A stretch of 64,000 nucleotides of DNA from Lysinibacillus telephonicus (GCF_003966145.1 NZ_RXNR01000006.1:1-64000), one strand, 5' to 3'. Numbered from the stretch's first letter, positions 1 to 14,054 are shown. The notes: generated from the sequence alone by a model not told the origin. A program made the numbers and translations.

Positions 1-141
1 TAATTGTAAATAAATTTCCAAATGGATGGGGACACCTTTGATTGGGTATTTACTTTTTTGCCTCTAAACAGGGAAGGTGAGTAAACTGAAAATTATGACA
101 CTATTTATGCAACACTAGTGAAAAAAAATAAATAATTAAAT

Positions 142-204
142 AAAATCCACTCTCCTTTAATAGAGCTTTGCCTTCGCTTCTTTCTATTAAAGAGGGTGGA
201 TTTT
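142..204. terminator. Intrinsic terminator, probably of a gene left of the window
   Basis: A long hairpin has arms at 142-163 and 184-204 that are nearly perfect complements, with T-rich sequence after the right arm and A-rich sequence before the left. It could act in either direction. No gene is visible in positions 1-141, so the gene it serves most likely ends just outside the window. The stretch 205-360 is AT-rich and holds no feature I can support. Confidence 0.7.
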
Positions 205-375
205 CTATTCTCTTGAACTTTCTAGCTTATCTATTATTAAATTTAATTACTAATTAATCTTTTTAGTTCGTTCTACTTTCGTTCAGATTTTGTTCAATTC
301 CCTCGTATAAAATAAAAAGTATTACAATCTTATAAGTATTTGAATAACAGTAAAACTGTTTTATGGAGGGGAATT

Positions 376-2060
376 ATGTCAATAGGAAAAAAAATCGGGA
401 TTGGTTTCTTTACTGTAATAGTAGTATTTGTCATTTCATTAAGCCTCATTATAAAAGAAATAAACAATATTAATACTAAGTTGAACAAGCAATTGATGAA
501 CAAGTTGCCCAAGTGCAATTAGCAAATGATATAAAATTCGGAATGGCTATGCAAGGGCTTTATGTAAGAGCAATTATGATTGATGATACACCAGAAACAC
601 GTGACAACTTATCGACATATTCAAAATTTTTGGATAATAAAATCTTGGAACTTAGTAATCAAGCAACTGAAAATGAGTTAAAAAAATATGCTGATGAAAT
701 TTCAATGTATAATAATAATTTTAACGAAGCTATAGAAAAGATGTGGAATTACTATAACACCGGTGATAAAGAAAGTGCCATCAAAGTTGTAGTGGAAGAA
801 GCTAAAACAGCAAACTCTGGTATTTCCGATTACTCTGATAAAATCTTAAACTATCAAGAAGATTTATTAAATAAAGTTTCTGCAAGTGCAAAGGAAACAG
901 TTGAATTAACAAGAACAATTACTATTGTTTCTATTATTGTCGGAATATTAATAGGCATTATAATTATTATTTATGTTCGCCGTACGATTTCAAATCCATT
1001 ACAAAAAATCGTCGATAGGGCAAATTTAATTGCAGAAGGCGATTTATCTGAAAAAGAGATTATACATAAGTCTAAAGATGAAATCGGTCAGCTTTCAATT
1101 GCATTTAATAAAATGAAATCTAACCTACAGCTTTTAATACGCAATGTACAATCGGGTACTGAGCAATTGTCGGCTGCTGCCGAAGAATTGTCTGCAAGCA
1201 CTGAAGAAATGGCGGCAACTTCGGAAGATATGGCTAAACGAGTTGAGGAAACTGCAGAAATAGCAAAGATTTCATCAAGTGCTTCAAATGAAAGTGCAAG
1301 AGCAATGGATGAAACCGCTACTGGTATTCAAAAAATTGCAGAATCAGCACAAGCACTTCACCAAAATGCAACAGACTCTTCTGAAACTGCTGCCATAGGA
1401 AGTAAAAATGTTGAGCAAGCTCAAAATCAAATGAACATTATTAAAGAATCCTCTTCAGTTGTAAATAACTTAGTACAAAAACTAAGTAAACAGTCTGAAG
1501 AAATTGAAAATATTACACAGGTAATTACAGACATAACAGAACAAACAAATTTACTTGCCTTAAATGCAGCAATTGAAGCAGCTAGAGCTGGAGAGCATGG
1601 TAAAGGTTTTGCTGTCGTTGCAGAAGAAGTAAGAAAGCTTGCTGAAGAATCAAAACTCTCTGCAAGTAAGATTGTTGAAATAACAACTTTAATAAAAGCG
1701 GATACTAAAAATGTTGAAAATGCGGTAAATGACTCGCTTCACTCCGTTCATGAAGGCGTCGATATTATTGCCGAAACAGGGAAATCGTTTAACTTAATTC
1801 AACAAGCAATTTATTTAATGAATGACCAAATAAGTAATATTTCAGCTGCTTCCCAGCAAATATCAGCAAGTGCTGAAGAAGTCGCAGCTTCAGTTGAAGA
1901 AATTTCAAAAGGTTCTACTAATGCAGCTGACCATATGGAAACAATTGCTGCTTCAGTAGAAGAGCAAACAGCAACGATGGTTGGAGTAAACAATGTAGCT
2001 ATAGAATTATCCGACCAATCAGTCGAGCTGCAACAACTGCTCAAAAAGTTTAAAGTATAA
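376..2060 (+). pseudogene. Methyl-accepting chemotaxis protein gene interrupted by a single frameshift
   Basis: The gene starts at ATG 376, eight bases after a GGAGGGG ribosome-binding site at 365-371, and encodes MSIGKKIGIGFF, a typical first membrane segment of a chemoreceptor. That frame stops at 520-522. The rest of the receptor continues in another frame from about 483 to 2060. It has an extracellular helical sensor, a second membrane helix ([18 protein letters not shown]), a HAMP domain (near [19 protein letters not shown]) and a full MCP signalling domain with the hairpin tip around [18 protein letters not shown]. One missing base near 480-483 explains the break, since restoring it joins NINTKL to [12 protein letters not shown]. 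The break could be a real mutation or a sequencing error. The slippery A8 tract at 387-394 is not at the junction. No chemotaxis neighbours are present. Confidence 0.85.
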
Positions 2061-2066
2061 AATAAT

Positions 2067-2103
2067 AGGTCAACTCAAAATTTGGTTAATTTTGAGTTGA
2101 CCT
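2067..2103. terminator. Bidirectional terminator between the chemoreceptor and pyrE
   Basis: Sixteen-base arms at 2067-2082 and 2088-2103 (AGGTCAACTCAAAATT and its complement) form a strong hairpin. T-rich sequence follows on the plus strand and A-rich sequence precedes it, so it can end both the plus-strand chemoreceptor and the minus-strand pyr operon, which converge here. Confidence 0.85.
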
Positions 2104-2111
2104 TTAATATT

Positions 2112-2741
2112 TTATAGCTCCCCGGCTTTTAGTTTTTTATGCCAGTCCTTCAGAAATGGTATCTCTTCAGATTTAATTGCTCCAGACTCCATTGCCGCTT
2201 CTACTAAATAATCAAAATTTGTTAAACTTACATATTTAACGTTTCCATCCTTAAATGCCTGCTCTGCACGAGGCAAATTATATGTATATACACAAACTAC
2301 TCCAACTACTTCACAACCAGCAGCACGCAATGCTTCAACTGCTGTAATAGATGAACCACCAGTAGAGATGATATCTTCAACTACGACTACTTTTTGACCT
2401 GCTTTAATTTTTCCTTCTATTTGGTTTCCACGCCCATGTTCTTTTGCTTTTGAACGTACATAAACCATTGGCAATTCTAAAATATCTGAAACCCAAGCAG
2501 CATGAGGAATACCAGCAGTAGCAGTACCAGCAACAACTTCTGTCTCAGAGAAATATTCCTTAATATTTTGTGCAAGACCATTTGCAATTTGTTTACGAAT
2601 AATAGGATCTGAAATAGTTAAACGTGTATCACAGTAAATTGGTGATTTTATTCCAGATGCCCAAGTAAATAATTCATTCGGGTTTAACTCAACTGCACCA
2701 ACCTTTAACATTGCATGTGCAATTTCTTTTTGTAATGACAT
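2112..2741 (-). CDS. pyrE: Orotate phosphoribosyltransferase
   Basis: This enzyme transfers phosphoribose from PRPP to orotate to give OMP, the fifth step of de novo UMP synthesis. The 209-residue protein has the type I phosphoribosyltransferase PRPP loop VVVVEDIISTGGSS at residues 118-131 and the mobile-loop segment RSKAKEHGRG near 96-105. The ATG lies one base after the pyrF stop, and its GGGAGG ribosome-binding site is inside the pyrF end, so translation is probably coupled. It is the last gene of the pyr operon and is followed by the 2067-2103 terminator. Length is normal for the family. Confidence 0.97.
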   Translation of the reverse strand: MSLQKEIAHAMLKVGAVELNPNELFTWASGIKSPIYCDTRLTISDPIIRKQIANGLAQNIKEYFSETEVVAGTATAGIPHAAWVSDILELPMVYVRSKAKEHGRGNQIEGKIKAGQKVVVVEDIISTGGSSITAVEALRAAGCEVVGVVCVYTYNLPRAEQAFKDGNVKYVSLTNFDYLVEAAMESGAIKSEEIPFLKDWHKKLKAGEL

Positions 2742-2742
2742 T

Positions 2743-3450
2743 TTAGTTTTCCTCCCATAATTCGCTTACTGTTTTATATGCTTCAACTGGATCTTTTGCA
2801 TTTGTTATTGCACGCCCTACTACAATTAAAGAAGAACCATCTCTGCGCGCTACGTCTGGTGTTGCTATTCGTTTCTGATCATGTATTTCTCCACCAGCTA
2901 AACGAATCCCTGGTGTTACACGTAGAAAATCTTCTCCGCATTGATTTCTAATTACATTTGCTTCATGCACCGAGCAAACTACTCCATCTAAGCCTGCTTG
3001 TTTTGTAATACTTGCATAATGTAATACTGATTCAAGCAAGGATAAGGTGATTTTTTGTTGCTGCTGCATTTGTTCTTCTGTTGTAGATGTTAGTTGTGTG
3101 ACACTAATTAATTTTGCACGCTTCATACCTGATGGAGTCCCTGCCTCTAATCCTTCAAGTGCACTTTCCATCATATTGACGCCACCTGCTGCATGAACAT
3201 TGACTAAATCGACGCCTAGTCTTGCTAAACCTTTCATTGCGGATTTAACAGTATTCGGAATATCATGCAGTTTTAAATCTAAGAAGATGTCATGGCCATG
3301 TTCCTTTACTTTGCGCACTATATCGGGACCTTCCTGTAAATAAAGTTCCATCCCGATTTTTACAAACAACGGCTCATTAAATTGACTCAAAAAAGCGAAT
3401 ACTTCTTTTTCACTAGGGAAATCTAGTGCAATGATTGGCTTACTATTCAT
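2743..3450 (-). CDS. pyrF: Orotidine 5'-phosphate decarboxylase
   Basis: PyrF decarboxylates OMP to UMP, the last step of the pathway. The protein is 235 residues when started at ATG 3450 ([11 protein letters not shown]). The open frame extends to a TTG at 3471, but that codon lies within the GGAAGGAG ribosome-binding site, so 3450 is preferred. The signature DLKLHDIPN at residues 58-66 carries the catalytic Lys60 and Asp63. A phosphate-binding segment GGEIHDQKR and the C-terminal VVGRAIT complete the TIM barrel. It follows pyrD by one base and precedes pyrE by one. Confidence 0.97.
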   Translation of the reverse strand: MNSKPIIALDFPSEKEVFAFLSQFNEPLFVKIGMELYLQEGPDIVRKVKEHGHDIFLDLKLHDIPNTVKSAMKGLARLGVDLVNVHAAGGVNMMESALEGLEAGTPSGMKRAKLISVTQLTSTTEEQMQQQQKITLSLLESVLHYASITKQAGLDGVVCSVHEANVIRNQCGEDFLRVTPGIRLAGGEIHDQKRIATPDVARRDGSSLIVVGRAITNAKDPVEAYKTVSELWEEN

Positions 3451-3451
3451 T

Positions 3452-5132
<1,681 letters not shown>

Positions 5133-5133
<1 letters not shown>

Positions 5134-8100
5134 TAATGGAATACCTCCGCTTTTGGCATTTCTTCTGCTGTGAATGTCATCGATTCAATAATTTCTAACA
5201 TTGCCTCTGCTGTATCAAGTGATGTTAAACATGGCACACCATTTTCTACTGATTCACGACGAATACGGAATCCATCGCGAGCAGGCTGTTTCCCTTTTGT
5301 TAACGTGTTAACAACGAGTTGTGCTTCGCCATTTTGAATAACATCAAGTAAAGTTTTTTCTTTCGAGCCGATTTTGCCAACAACATCAGCCTGCACACCT
5401 GCTTCAGCAAAGCTTTGTGCCGTGCCTTCTGTTGCCATAATGCGATAACCAACCGTATTAAAACGTTTTGCTAATTGAATTGCTTCTTCCTTATCTTTAT
5501 CAGATACTGTAAACAATACTGTACCGTAAGTTTTGATTTCCATACCTGCTGCAACAAAGCCTTTATACAATGCTTTTTCAAATGTTGCATCTTTCCCCAT
5601 TACTTCACCCGTAGATTTCATTTCAGGCCCTAATGTAATGTCGACACGGCGCAGTTTTGCAAAGCTGAATACCGGTACTTTTACAAAGACACCTTTTTGT
5701 TCCTTAGCAAGTCCTGTTGGGTATCCTTGCTCTACAATCGATTGCCCTAAAATTGCCTTTGTCGCAATATTAGCCATTGGAATGTTTGTAATTTTACTTA
5801 AGAACGGCACAGTACGGCTTGAGCGAGGATTTACTTCAATTACATAAATTTCACCATTCGATAATACATATTGGATGTTCATTAATCCAATAATGTTTAA
5901 TCCTTTTGCTAAGCGTGTTGTATAATCAACTAAAGTTGCTTTTTGCTGATCCGTTAATTTTTGTGGTGGATATACAGAAATTGAGTCGCCGGAGTGAACC
6001 CCTGCACGTTCAACATGCTCCATAATTCCTGGAATTAATACATTTTCTCCATCACAAATTGCATCAACTTCAATTTCCTGCCCTGTTAAATAACGGTCTA
6101 CTAATACTGGATGATCAGGAGAAGCCTCTACTGCATTTTCCATATAATGCTCTAATTCTTGTTCATTATAGACAATTTCCATCGCACGCCCACCTAGTAC
6201 ATATGAAGGACGCACTAACACTGGGAAGCCAAGTTTTTTTCCAATCTCCAGCGCTTCCTCAGTTGATACAGCTGTCTCACCTGCTGGCTGTGGAATGCCT
6301 AATTCATGTAATGCCTGCTCAAATTTATCACGATTTTCAGCGCGGTCAATATCTTCTAAGTTTGTTCCTAAAATCTTCACACCATGCGCTGCTAATTTAT
6401 CAGCTAAGTTAATTGCTGTTTGACCACCGAATTGAACAACAACCCCTATAGGTTTTTCAAGATCAATAATGTGCATTACATCTTCGATTGTTAATGGTTC
6501 AAAGTAAAGCTTATCTGAGATTGAGAAGTCAGTTGAAACCGTTTCAGGGTTTGAGTTAATAATGATTGCTTCATAACCTGCTTCTTGAATTGCCCATACA
6601 GAGTGTACTGTTGCGTAGTCGAATTCTACACCTTGACCGATACGAATCGGGCCCGAACCAAGTACTATAACGGATGGTTTATCTGTTACGATTGATTCGT
6701 TTTCCTCTTCATATGTTCCATAGAAATATGGTGTTGTTGATTCGAACTCAGCAGCGCAAGTATCCACCATTTTATAAACAGGGATAATGCCTTGTTCTTT
6801 ACGGTATTGGTAAATTTCCTCTGCAGTAGTATCCCAAAGCTCAGCAATTTTCTTATCTGCAAAGCCTAAACGTTTTGCTTGGCGTAAAATTTCGGCATTA
6901 TTTACGTTTTCAGATAACGATGCTTCCATATTAATAATGTTTTGCAGTTTGTTTAAGAACCATAAGTCAATCTGAGACCATTCATGAATTTGCTCTGCTG
7001 TAACACCTCGTCTCATTGCTTCTGCAATGAAGAATAATCGCTCGTCACCAGCTTTGCGAATGCGTTTTTCAATCCAGTTGTCTGAATTGTCTTCAGCATG
7101 CTTTAATTCAATGTGTGTATGACCAGTTTCAAGAGAGCGTACGGCTTTTAAGATTGCCTCTTCAAAAGTACGGCCAAGAGCCATAACTTCTCCTGTTGCC
7201 TTCATTTGTGTTCCTAAATTACGTTTGGCAGATTCGAATTTATCAAATGGCCAGCGTGGGATTTTGGCAACAATGTAATCAAGTGCCGGTTCAAAGTCTG
7301 CATAAGTTGATCCTGTTACTGGATTGATAATTTCATCTAAAGTCAAACCTACTGCAATTTTCGCCGCTAATTTTGCAATTGGATAACCTGTTGCTTTTGA
7401 TGCTAGCGCTGATGAACGTGATACACGTGGATTAACTTCGATTACATAATAATTGAAGCTGTTTGGATCAAGCGCTAGTTGTACGTTACAGCCGCCTTCA
7501 ATTTTTAATGCGCGAATAATATCTAAAGAGATATTACGCAGCATTTGATATTCGCGGTCGGATAATGTTTGAGATGGCGCTACTACGATTGAATCGCCTG
7601 TATGGATTCCTACTGGGTCAAAGTTTTCCATATTACATACAACGATTGCATTATCGATTGAATCTCGCATTACTTCGTATTCGATTTCTTTGTATCCAGC
7701 GATTGATTTTTCAAGCAAACATTGTGTAACTGGACTATATTTTAATCCGCTTGTTACGATTTCCTCTAATTCTTGTTCGTTGTTGCAAATACCGCCGCCT
7801 GTTCCACCAAGAGTGAATGCCGGGCGAACAATTACAGGATATCCAATTTTCGCAACAAATGCTTTTGCTTCTTCTAAATTATGAATAATATCTGATTCAG
7901 GCACAGGTGCACCTAATTCATACATAAGATTACGGAATTGGTCACGGTCTTCTGCTTTGTTAATGGCATCTAGCTTAGTACCTAGAATTTCAATGCCTAG
8001 CTCATCTAAAATTCCAGAGTTGTTTAATTCAATTGCCATATTTAATCCAGTTTGCCCACCGAGTGTCGGAAGAATCGCATCTGGGCGTTCTTTACGTAAA

Positions 8101-8330
8101 ATACGGGATACGAACTCTAAAGAAATAGGTTCTAGATACACCTTATCTGCAATCTGAGTATCTGTCATAATTGTTGCAGGATTTGAGTTGATTAATATTA
8201 CTCGGTAACCCTCTTCTTTTAATGAAAGACAAGCTTGTGTTCCTGCATAGTCAAATTCTGCTGCTTGACCGATGACAATTGGACCTGATCCAATTACTAA
8301 AATAGTTTCTATATCTGTACGTTTAGGCAT
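5133..8330 (-). CDS. carB: Carbamoyl-phosphate synthase, large subunit (pyrimidine)
   Basis: CarB makes carbamoyl phosphate from ammonia (supplied by CarA), bicarbonate and two ATP. The protein has 1065 residues from ATG 8330 ([11 protein letters not shown]); the upstream in-frame codons overlap the GGAAGGAG site and are not used. Two homologous ATP-grasp halves each begin with a dinucleotide-like segment ([11 protein letters not shown], and [11 protein letters not shown] in the second half), and the C-terminal MGS-like domain is the usual allosteric site. The start overlaps the end of carA by eight bases. Its place inside the pyr operon marks it as the pyrimidine-dedicated copy, often called pyrAB. 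Confidence 0.97.
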
Positions 8331-9423
8331 GTTGTTTCTCCTTCCCAGCATGTACTTCCATTAGTTCGATAAATTCATCGAATAAGTGATTTGAATCTTC
8401 CGGCCCAGGTGAAGCTTCTGGGTGGTATTGTACTGTAAATACAGGATATTTTTTATGACGCAGCCCTTCAACCGTGCCATCATTTAGGGCAATATGTGTT
8501 ACTTCTAGATCTGTACCTTCCAATGATTTTTCATCAACTGCATAACCATGATTTTGTGAAGTTAATTCTGTACGTCCAGTGCGTAAATCTTTTACTGGAT
8601 GATTTGCACCTCGATGTCCGAATGGTAATTTGAAACTTTTTGCTCCACAAGCAAGTGCAAATAATTGGTGCCCTAAGCAAATTCCGAAGATTGGCACTTT
8701 TCCGATTAGGTTGCGTATTGTTTCAATACCTTCCGTAACATCCTGAGGGTCCCCAGGTCCATTTGATAGCATAATACCATCTGGATGCCATGCTAAAATA
8801 GTTTCAGCAGATGTGTTATATGGAACAACTAACACATCACAGTCACGTTTATTTAATTCACGTAAAATACCATGCTTCATTCCAAAGTCCATTATGACAA
8901 CTCGTTTGCCACGTCCTGGACTCGGATATGCTGCTTTTGGAGAAACTTCTTTTACATGATTTGTAATAAGAGGTGTTTCTTTTAGTTTTGCAACTACTTC
9001 CTCTACATTAACTTCTTCATCTGCCGCTGTAAGAATTGCCTTTACAGCACCTTTCGAACGAATGATGCGTGTTAATTTACGCGTATCAATTCCTTCAATT
9101 CCTGGAATGTCTTGAGATAATAAATAATCATTTAGTGAAATGTCATTTCGAAAGTTTGATGGCTGTTTTGCCAACTCACGACAAACCATCCCTCTAATTG
9201 CTGGAGTAATCGATTCAAAATCATCACGGTTAATTCCATAATTTCCGATTAAAGGATATGTGAAAGTAACAATTTGTCCATAGAAAGATGGGTCAGATAA
9301 TGTTTCTTGGTAACCCGTCATACCAGTTGTGAATACGACTTCACCTTGGGAAGCGCGGTCACTTCCAAATGCAATACCATTAAAAACTGTTCCGTCTTCC
9401 AAAATTAATAAACGTTTTTTCAT
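8323..9423 (-). CDS. carA: Carbamoyl-phosphate synthase, glutaminase subunit
   Basis: CarA hydrolyses glutamine and channels ammonia to CarB. The 366-residue protein has an N-terminal CPSase small-chain domain and a C-terminal class I glutamine amidotransferase with nucleophile Cys249 in FGICLGHQ and partners His334 and Glu336 in QYHPEASPG. Its ATG shares one base with the pyrC stop (TAATG), and its 3' end overlaps carB by eight bases, as expected for subunits made in equal amounts. Confidence 0.97.
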   Translation of the reverse strand: MKKRLLILEDGTVFNGIAFGSDRASQGEVVFTTGMTGYQETLSDPSFYGQIVTFTYPLIGNYGINRDDFESITPAIRGMVCRELAKQPSNFRNDISLNDYLLSQDIPGIEGIDTRKLTRIIRSKGAVKAILTAADEEVNVEEVVAKLKETPLITNHVKEVSPKAAYPSPGRGKRVVIMDFGMKHGILRELNKRDCDVLVVPYNTSAETILAWHPDGIMLSNGPGDPQDVTEGIETIRNLIGKVPIFGICLGHQLFALACGAKSFKLPFGHRGANHPVKDLRTGRTELTSQNHGYAVDEKSLEGTDLEVTHIALNDGTVEGLRHKKYPVFTVQYHPEASPGPEDSNHLFDEFIELMEVHAGKEKQHA

Positions 9424-10697
9424 TATTTCTCCTCCTTATAGACGATGTTGCCTTCAAAAATTGTCATAATTGGCCAACCTTTTGCAGCCCATCCGTTAAA
9501 CGGTGTGTTCCGTCCTTTTGAGACAAACTCTTCTGCATGAATTGTTTGCTCTTTATTTAAATCGATGATAATCAAATCAGCTGATGCACCTACTTCAATT
9601 TTTCCATAAGGCAAGTTGAAAATTTGTGCTGGCTTTACTGTCATCCAATCAATTAATTGTTTTAAAGTCCATTTGCCTGTCTCTACAAATTGTGTATATA
9701 AAAGTGGGAATGCTGTTTCAAAACCGACAATTCCAAATGGCGCCCCAACCATTCCACAGCATTTTTCTTCAACTGTATGAGGTGCGTGATCCGTTGAGAT
9801 ACAGTCGATTGTTCCATCAAGTAGTGCTGCATGCAGGGAATCTTTATCCTCTAGAGCACGCAGTGGAGGATTCATCTTCCAGTTCGCATCATCCCCAGGA
9901 ATATCCATCTCTTCTAATAACAGATGATGAGGACAAACCTCGGCTGTCACTCGGATGCCAGCTGCTTTTGCATCTCTTACTGCTCTCACTGATTCTTTCG
10001 TCGAAACATGACAAACGTGATATCTAGCACCTGCAGCTTCAGCTAGTAATACATCTCGAGCAATTTGCACTGATTCACAAACAGAAGGAATTCCTGGTAA
10101 TCCAAGCTCTTTATTTCGTTTTCCTTCATGCATTACGCCATCATAAATTAATGAATTATCCTCACAATGTGCAACAACTACCATATCAAGCTTCGCTGCA
10201 TCCTTCATTTGCTCGAACATTGTTGCAGCTAGCTGAACACCTACTCCATCGTCCGAAAATGCGACTGCACCATGGGCTTTTAAGTTAGCTAAATTGGTCC
10301 GCTCATCACCAGATTGTGCAACAGTTAGTGAACCATATGGAAGGACACGAACAACTGCACTTTCTTTAATTAATCCATTAATGAGTTGTAAGTTTTCCAC
10401 TGAATCTGGCACTGGTTTTGTATTTGGCATCGCACAAATAGTAGTAAAGCCGCCTTTAGCCGCAGAAGCTGAACCAGTTGCGATTGTTTCTTTATGCTCA
10501 AAACCTGGTTCACGCAGATGAACGTGTAAATCAACAAAGCCGGGTGCTAGTAGGTTCCCATTGCCATCAATAATTTCTGCACCTTCTGGCTGTTTTCCAC
10601 CAATTGCAATGATTTTTCCATTATCAATCGTTACACTTGAGTTTATTAATTCGCTTTGCTCGTTTAATAGTTTTATATTTTTTATATGTTTCGTCAT
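9423..10697 (-). CDS. pyrC: Dihydroorotase
   Basis: PyrC cyclises carbamoyl-aspartate to dihydroorotate. The 424-residue protein is a class I zinc amidohydrolase: the metal-binding HxH is His58 and His60 in [10 protein letters not shown], and the catalytic aspartate lies in STDHAPHT near residue 305. Two more histidine segments, VAHCED and CHVST, sit between them. It follows pyrB by two bases and overlaps carA by one. Confidence 0.97.
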   Translation of the reverse strand: MTKHIKNIKLLNEQSELINSSVTIDNGKIIAIGGKQPEGAEIIDGNGNLLAPGFVDLHVHLREPGFEHKETIATGSASAAKGGFTTICAMPNTKPVPDSVENLQLINGLIKESAVVRVLPYGSLTVAQSGDERTNLANLKAHGAVAFSDDGVGVQLAATMFEQMKDAAKLDMVVVAHCEDNSLIYDGVMHEGKRNKELGLPGIPSVCESVQIARDVLLAEAAGARYHVCHVSTKESVRAVRDAKAAGIRVTAEVCPHHLLLEEMDIPGDDANWKMNPPLRALEDKDSLHAALLDGTIDCISTDHAPHTVEEKCCGMVGAPFGIVGFETAFPLLYTQFVETGKWTLKQLIDWMTVKPAQIFNLPYGKIEVGASADLIIIDLNKEQTIHAEEFVSKGRNTPFNGWAAKGWPIMTIFEGNIVYKEEK

Positions 10698-10699
10698 GT

Positions 10700-11575
10700 T
10701 TATCTTCCTTTCAATATTGTTTCAAGTATCGCCATTCTGACAAAGACGCCATTTCTTACTTGATCAAAAATTCGGGAGCGCTCGCACTCAACTAATTCTG
10801 AAGCAATTTCTACATCGCGATTTACTGGTGCTGGATGCATAATTATTGCATTTTTTTTCATTTTTGCTTCACGCTCGAATGTTAATCCAAATTGTTCATG
10901 ATAGCTTTCCTTTGAAAAGCTCTTATTTACAATATGACGTTCGTGCTGAATGCGTAATAACATGACAACATCGCTATCTTCAAGCAGTTCATCCCACGAA
11001 TGATGGGCCGCGTAATCGCCTGCCCATTCAGGTGGGCAAAGGAAGCGTATATTAACACCCAGCCTTTTTAGAGCAGTTGCATTTGATTTTGCGACACGGC
11101 TATGAGAAATATCACCGACGATTGTTACATTCAACCCTTCAAATGAACCAAATTCCTTATAAATCGTATATAAATCTAGTAAGCTTTGTGAAGGATGCTG
11201 ACCTGCTCCGTCCCCAGCATTTATGACTGCGACATTAATTCCTTCAAGTAATTCGTTATAATATTCATCTTCTTTGGCACGGATTACAACCGCATCCATC
11301 CCTATCATTTCTAGTGTTTTGACCGTATCGTACATTGTCTCTCCTTTTAATGCACTTGAAAAACTAGCATCAAATGGAATCACTGTACATCCTACTTTTC
11401 GCTCTGCCATTTCGAAACTTGTTTTTGTTCGTGTACTTGGCTCAAAGAACAGATTTGATACATTATATGACCGGTTAAGGACGCTTTCTTCTCCTGCCTC
11501 GAACTGTGCTGCCCGTTCTATTATCATCATTACTTCTTCATTAGATAAATGTTCCATTGAAAGTAAATTTCTCAT
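10700..11575 (-). CDS. pyrB: Aspartate carbamoyltransferase, catalytic chain
   Basis: PyrB condenses carbamoyl phosphate with aspartate, the first committed pyrimidine step. The 291-residue protein carries the carbamoyl-phosphate loop [12 protein letters not shown] with STRT at 47-50 and the [10 protein letters not shown] segment near the C-terminus. It is slightly shorter than the usual 300-310 residues, but no domain is missing. No pyrI regulatory chain is present, as in other Bacillales, where control is by PyrR attenuation in the gap upstream. It is separated from pyrP by 342 bases holding a repeat and an attenuator. Confidence 0.96.
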   Translation of the reverse strand: MRNLLSMEHLSNEEVMMIIERAAQFEAGEESVLNRSYNVSNLFFEPSTRTKTSFEMAERKVGCTVIPFDASFSSALKGETMYDTVKTLEMIGMDAVVIRAKEDEYYNELLEGINVAVINAGDGAGQHPSQSLLDLYTIYKEFGSFEGLNVTIVGDISHSRVAKSNATALKRLGVNIRFLCPPEWAGDYAAHHSWDELLEDSDVVMLLRIQHERHIVNKSFSKESYHEQFGLTFEREAKMKKNAIIMHPAPVNRDVEIASELVECERSRIFDQVRNGVFVRMAILETILKGR

Positions 11576-11591
11576 TGCCTCTTCCTCCTGA

Positions 11592-11773
11592 TAAGAAAAG
11601 CGAAAGCGCCCTGCTCAGCCCCGCGTCGGCGAAGGAGCCACATCGTGTGGCATCGCCGACATGACTCACATCGTGTGAGCCCCATGCGCTGGAAGGCCGG
11701 AATCGATAAGCTTTTCTAGCTTTCGACCCGAGGACAGACCGCGACCTCGAGGGGCTGGGCGCTGTAGCTAGAC
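11592..11773. repeat. Family A structured extragenic repeat, copy 1 (pyrP-pyrB gap)
   Basis: This GC-rich island in an AT-rich gap begins with AAAAGCGAAAGCGCC and ends with GGCGCTGTAGCTAGAC, whose outer parts pair (AGCGCC...CAGCCCC with GGGGCTGGGCGCT). Inside are further hairpins: GTCGGCGA with TCGCCGAC enclosing CCACATCGTGTGG, then CTCACATCGTGTGAG. The 43-base segment 11719-11761 is nearly identical to 22272-22313 in copy 2. It has no coding potential and lies downstream of the pyr terminator, so it would be transcribed with pyrB. Confidence 0.8.
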
Positions 11774-11800
11774 ATTATTCAATGCTTTATAGTAAAAAAA

Positions 11801-11898
11801 CCTCGCAAGCTTGCGAGGCGTAGGAGGTATGACAAGGCAAAGCACGTTAAATTTTAACGCACTGCCGCCATAATTCCCCTTTTTTGCCTCTCTGGACA
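11801..11898 (-). promoter_or_regulatory. PyrR-controlled attenuator between pyrP and pyrB
   Basis: On the minus strand, GTCCAGAGAGGC at 11897-11886 matches the conserved PyrR-binding loop of pyr mRNA. It is followed by a perfect palindrome, CCTCGCAAGCTTGCGAGG (11818-11801), and a run of U, which form the intrinsic terminator. By analogy with B. subtilis, PyrR bound to UMP stabilises the anti-antiterminator and allows termination before pyrB. The pieces are seen directly; the mechanism is inferred from the family. Confidence 0.9.
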
Positions 11899-11917
11899 AT
11901 TCTTTAAAAGGTAATCT

Positions 11918-13252
11918 TTATTCATCTAACTCTTTAACTTCTTTATCTCTTCCCGGCAACATAAAGTTGAGAATAACACCAACAATTGCAGCTAAAGCCA
12001 TTCCTTCAATTGCAAATGTATCTGTAAATCTCAAGGCTGCTCCGCCAATTCCCATAACAAGAATTACTGAAGCAATTACCATGTTTCGGCTATTACCAAA
12101 GTCAATGTTGTTTTCTACAAGCATGCGAAGACCACTTGATGCAATAATCCCGAACAATAGGATTGAAATCCCACCGAGTACTGATGTTGGAATTGTTTGT
12201 ACTAACGCCATTGCTTTTCCAAAGAAAGAGAACAGAATGGCTAGTACTGCTGCACCGAGTATTACATAAACAGAGAATACTCTTGTTATCGCTAATACTC
12301 CTATATTCTCACCATAAGTTGTTTTTGGTGGACCACCAATAAGTGCACTTACAAATGTTCCTAAGCCGTCACCAAGCAAAGATCTGTGTAATCCAGGATC
12401 CTTTACATAGTTGCGGTTAACTACTTTGCCTAAAACCAACTGATGACCGATATGTTCTGAAATTGTTACAATAACGATTGGCACCATTGCTAGTAAAATA
12501 GTTAACGTTACATTAAAGTCATAGTGTACACCTGGTATTAAAAAGTCTGGCAAAGCAAACCAAGATGCCTCTTTTACAGGTGTAAAATCAACAATACCTA
12601 CAATTGCTGAATATATGTATCCAACAATGATTCCTAATAGAATAGGCATAGTACTTAATACATTTTTAAAGTAAACATTGAAAATAATTGCTGCCAGCAA
12701 TGTAACTAGTGCTGCAGAAAAATGCAAGACACTGTATTGTTTCACCATTTCAGCAACACCTGTATCTGGATTTACTTGCTCTACATTAATATTCATTGCC
12801 ATATCTACCGCTGTTCCGGCAAGCCCTAAACCGATTACCATAATGACAGGTGCAACAACGATTGGCGGTAGAAGGCGCATTAGCCATTTGTAGCCTGTTT
12901 TCCAAATTAATAATGACACAATCCCATATACAACCCCGACTGCCATAGCACCGATCATTGCATTTCCTGGATTAACACTTGCTCCATTGTCATCTAGCCC
13001 ACCAGCTGCGATTAAGATTGGAGCAATAAAGGCAAATGATGAACCTAAATAGGCAGGTACTTTAAATTGTGTAATTAGCAAGAAAATGATTGTTGCAATC
13101 CCACTAGTTAGTAATGCAATTGCAGGACTTAATCCTACGAGCTGCGGTACTAATATAGTTGAGCCGAACATTGCAAACATATGTTGAAAACTTAGCGTAA
13201 TCAATTGTCCAGTTGTTGGTTTTTCATTGATGTCTAAAACCGCATTTGCCAT
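11918..13252 (-). CDS. pyrP: Uracil permease
   Basis: PyrP is a uracil:proton symporter of the nucleobase-cation-symporter-2 family in the cell membrane. The 444-residue protein has about 12-14 hydrophobic segments and the family signature QHMFAMFGSTILVP near residues 28-41, plus the substrate-loop region SEHIGHQL and GGPPKTTYGENIGV. It is the second gene of the operon, 24 bases after pyrR, and so is controlled by the leader attenuator. It salvages external uracil when the operon is induced. Confidence 0.96.
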   Translation of the reverse strand: MANAVLDINEKPTTGQLITLSFQHMFAMFGSTILVPQLVGLSPAIALLTSGIATIIFLLITQFKVPAYLGSSFAFIAPILIAAGGLDDNGASVNPGNAMIGAMAVGVVYGIVSLLIWKTGYKWLMRLLPPIVVAPVIMVIGLGLAGTAVDMAMNINVEQVNPDTGVAEMVKQYSVLHFSAALVTLLAAIIFNVYFKNVLSTMPILLGIIVGYIYSAIVGIVDFTPVKEASWFALPDFLIPGVHYDFNVTLTILLAMVPIVIVTISEHIGHQLVLGKVVNRNYVKDPGLHRSLLGDGLGTFVSALIGGPPKTTYGENIGVLAITRVFSVYVILGAAVLAILFSFFGKAMALVQTIPTSVLGGISILLFGIIASSGLRMLVENNIDFGNSRNMVIASVILVMGIGGAALRFTDTFAIEGMALAAIVGVILNFMLPGRDKEVKELDE

Positions 13253-13276
13253 GTTTTTTCCCTCTTTTTTTTAATG

Positions 13277-14054
<778 letters not shown>

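Noticed and set aside
387-394. A8 tract near the chemoreceptor start as a phase-variation site
   Set aside because: The frame is correct through the tract; the break is about 90 bases downstream.
5533-8157. Several plus-strand ORFs of 60-120 codons within carB
   Set aside because: All are antisense shadows of a long, conserved gene.
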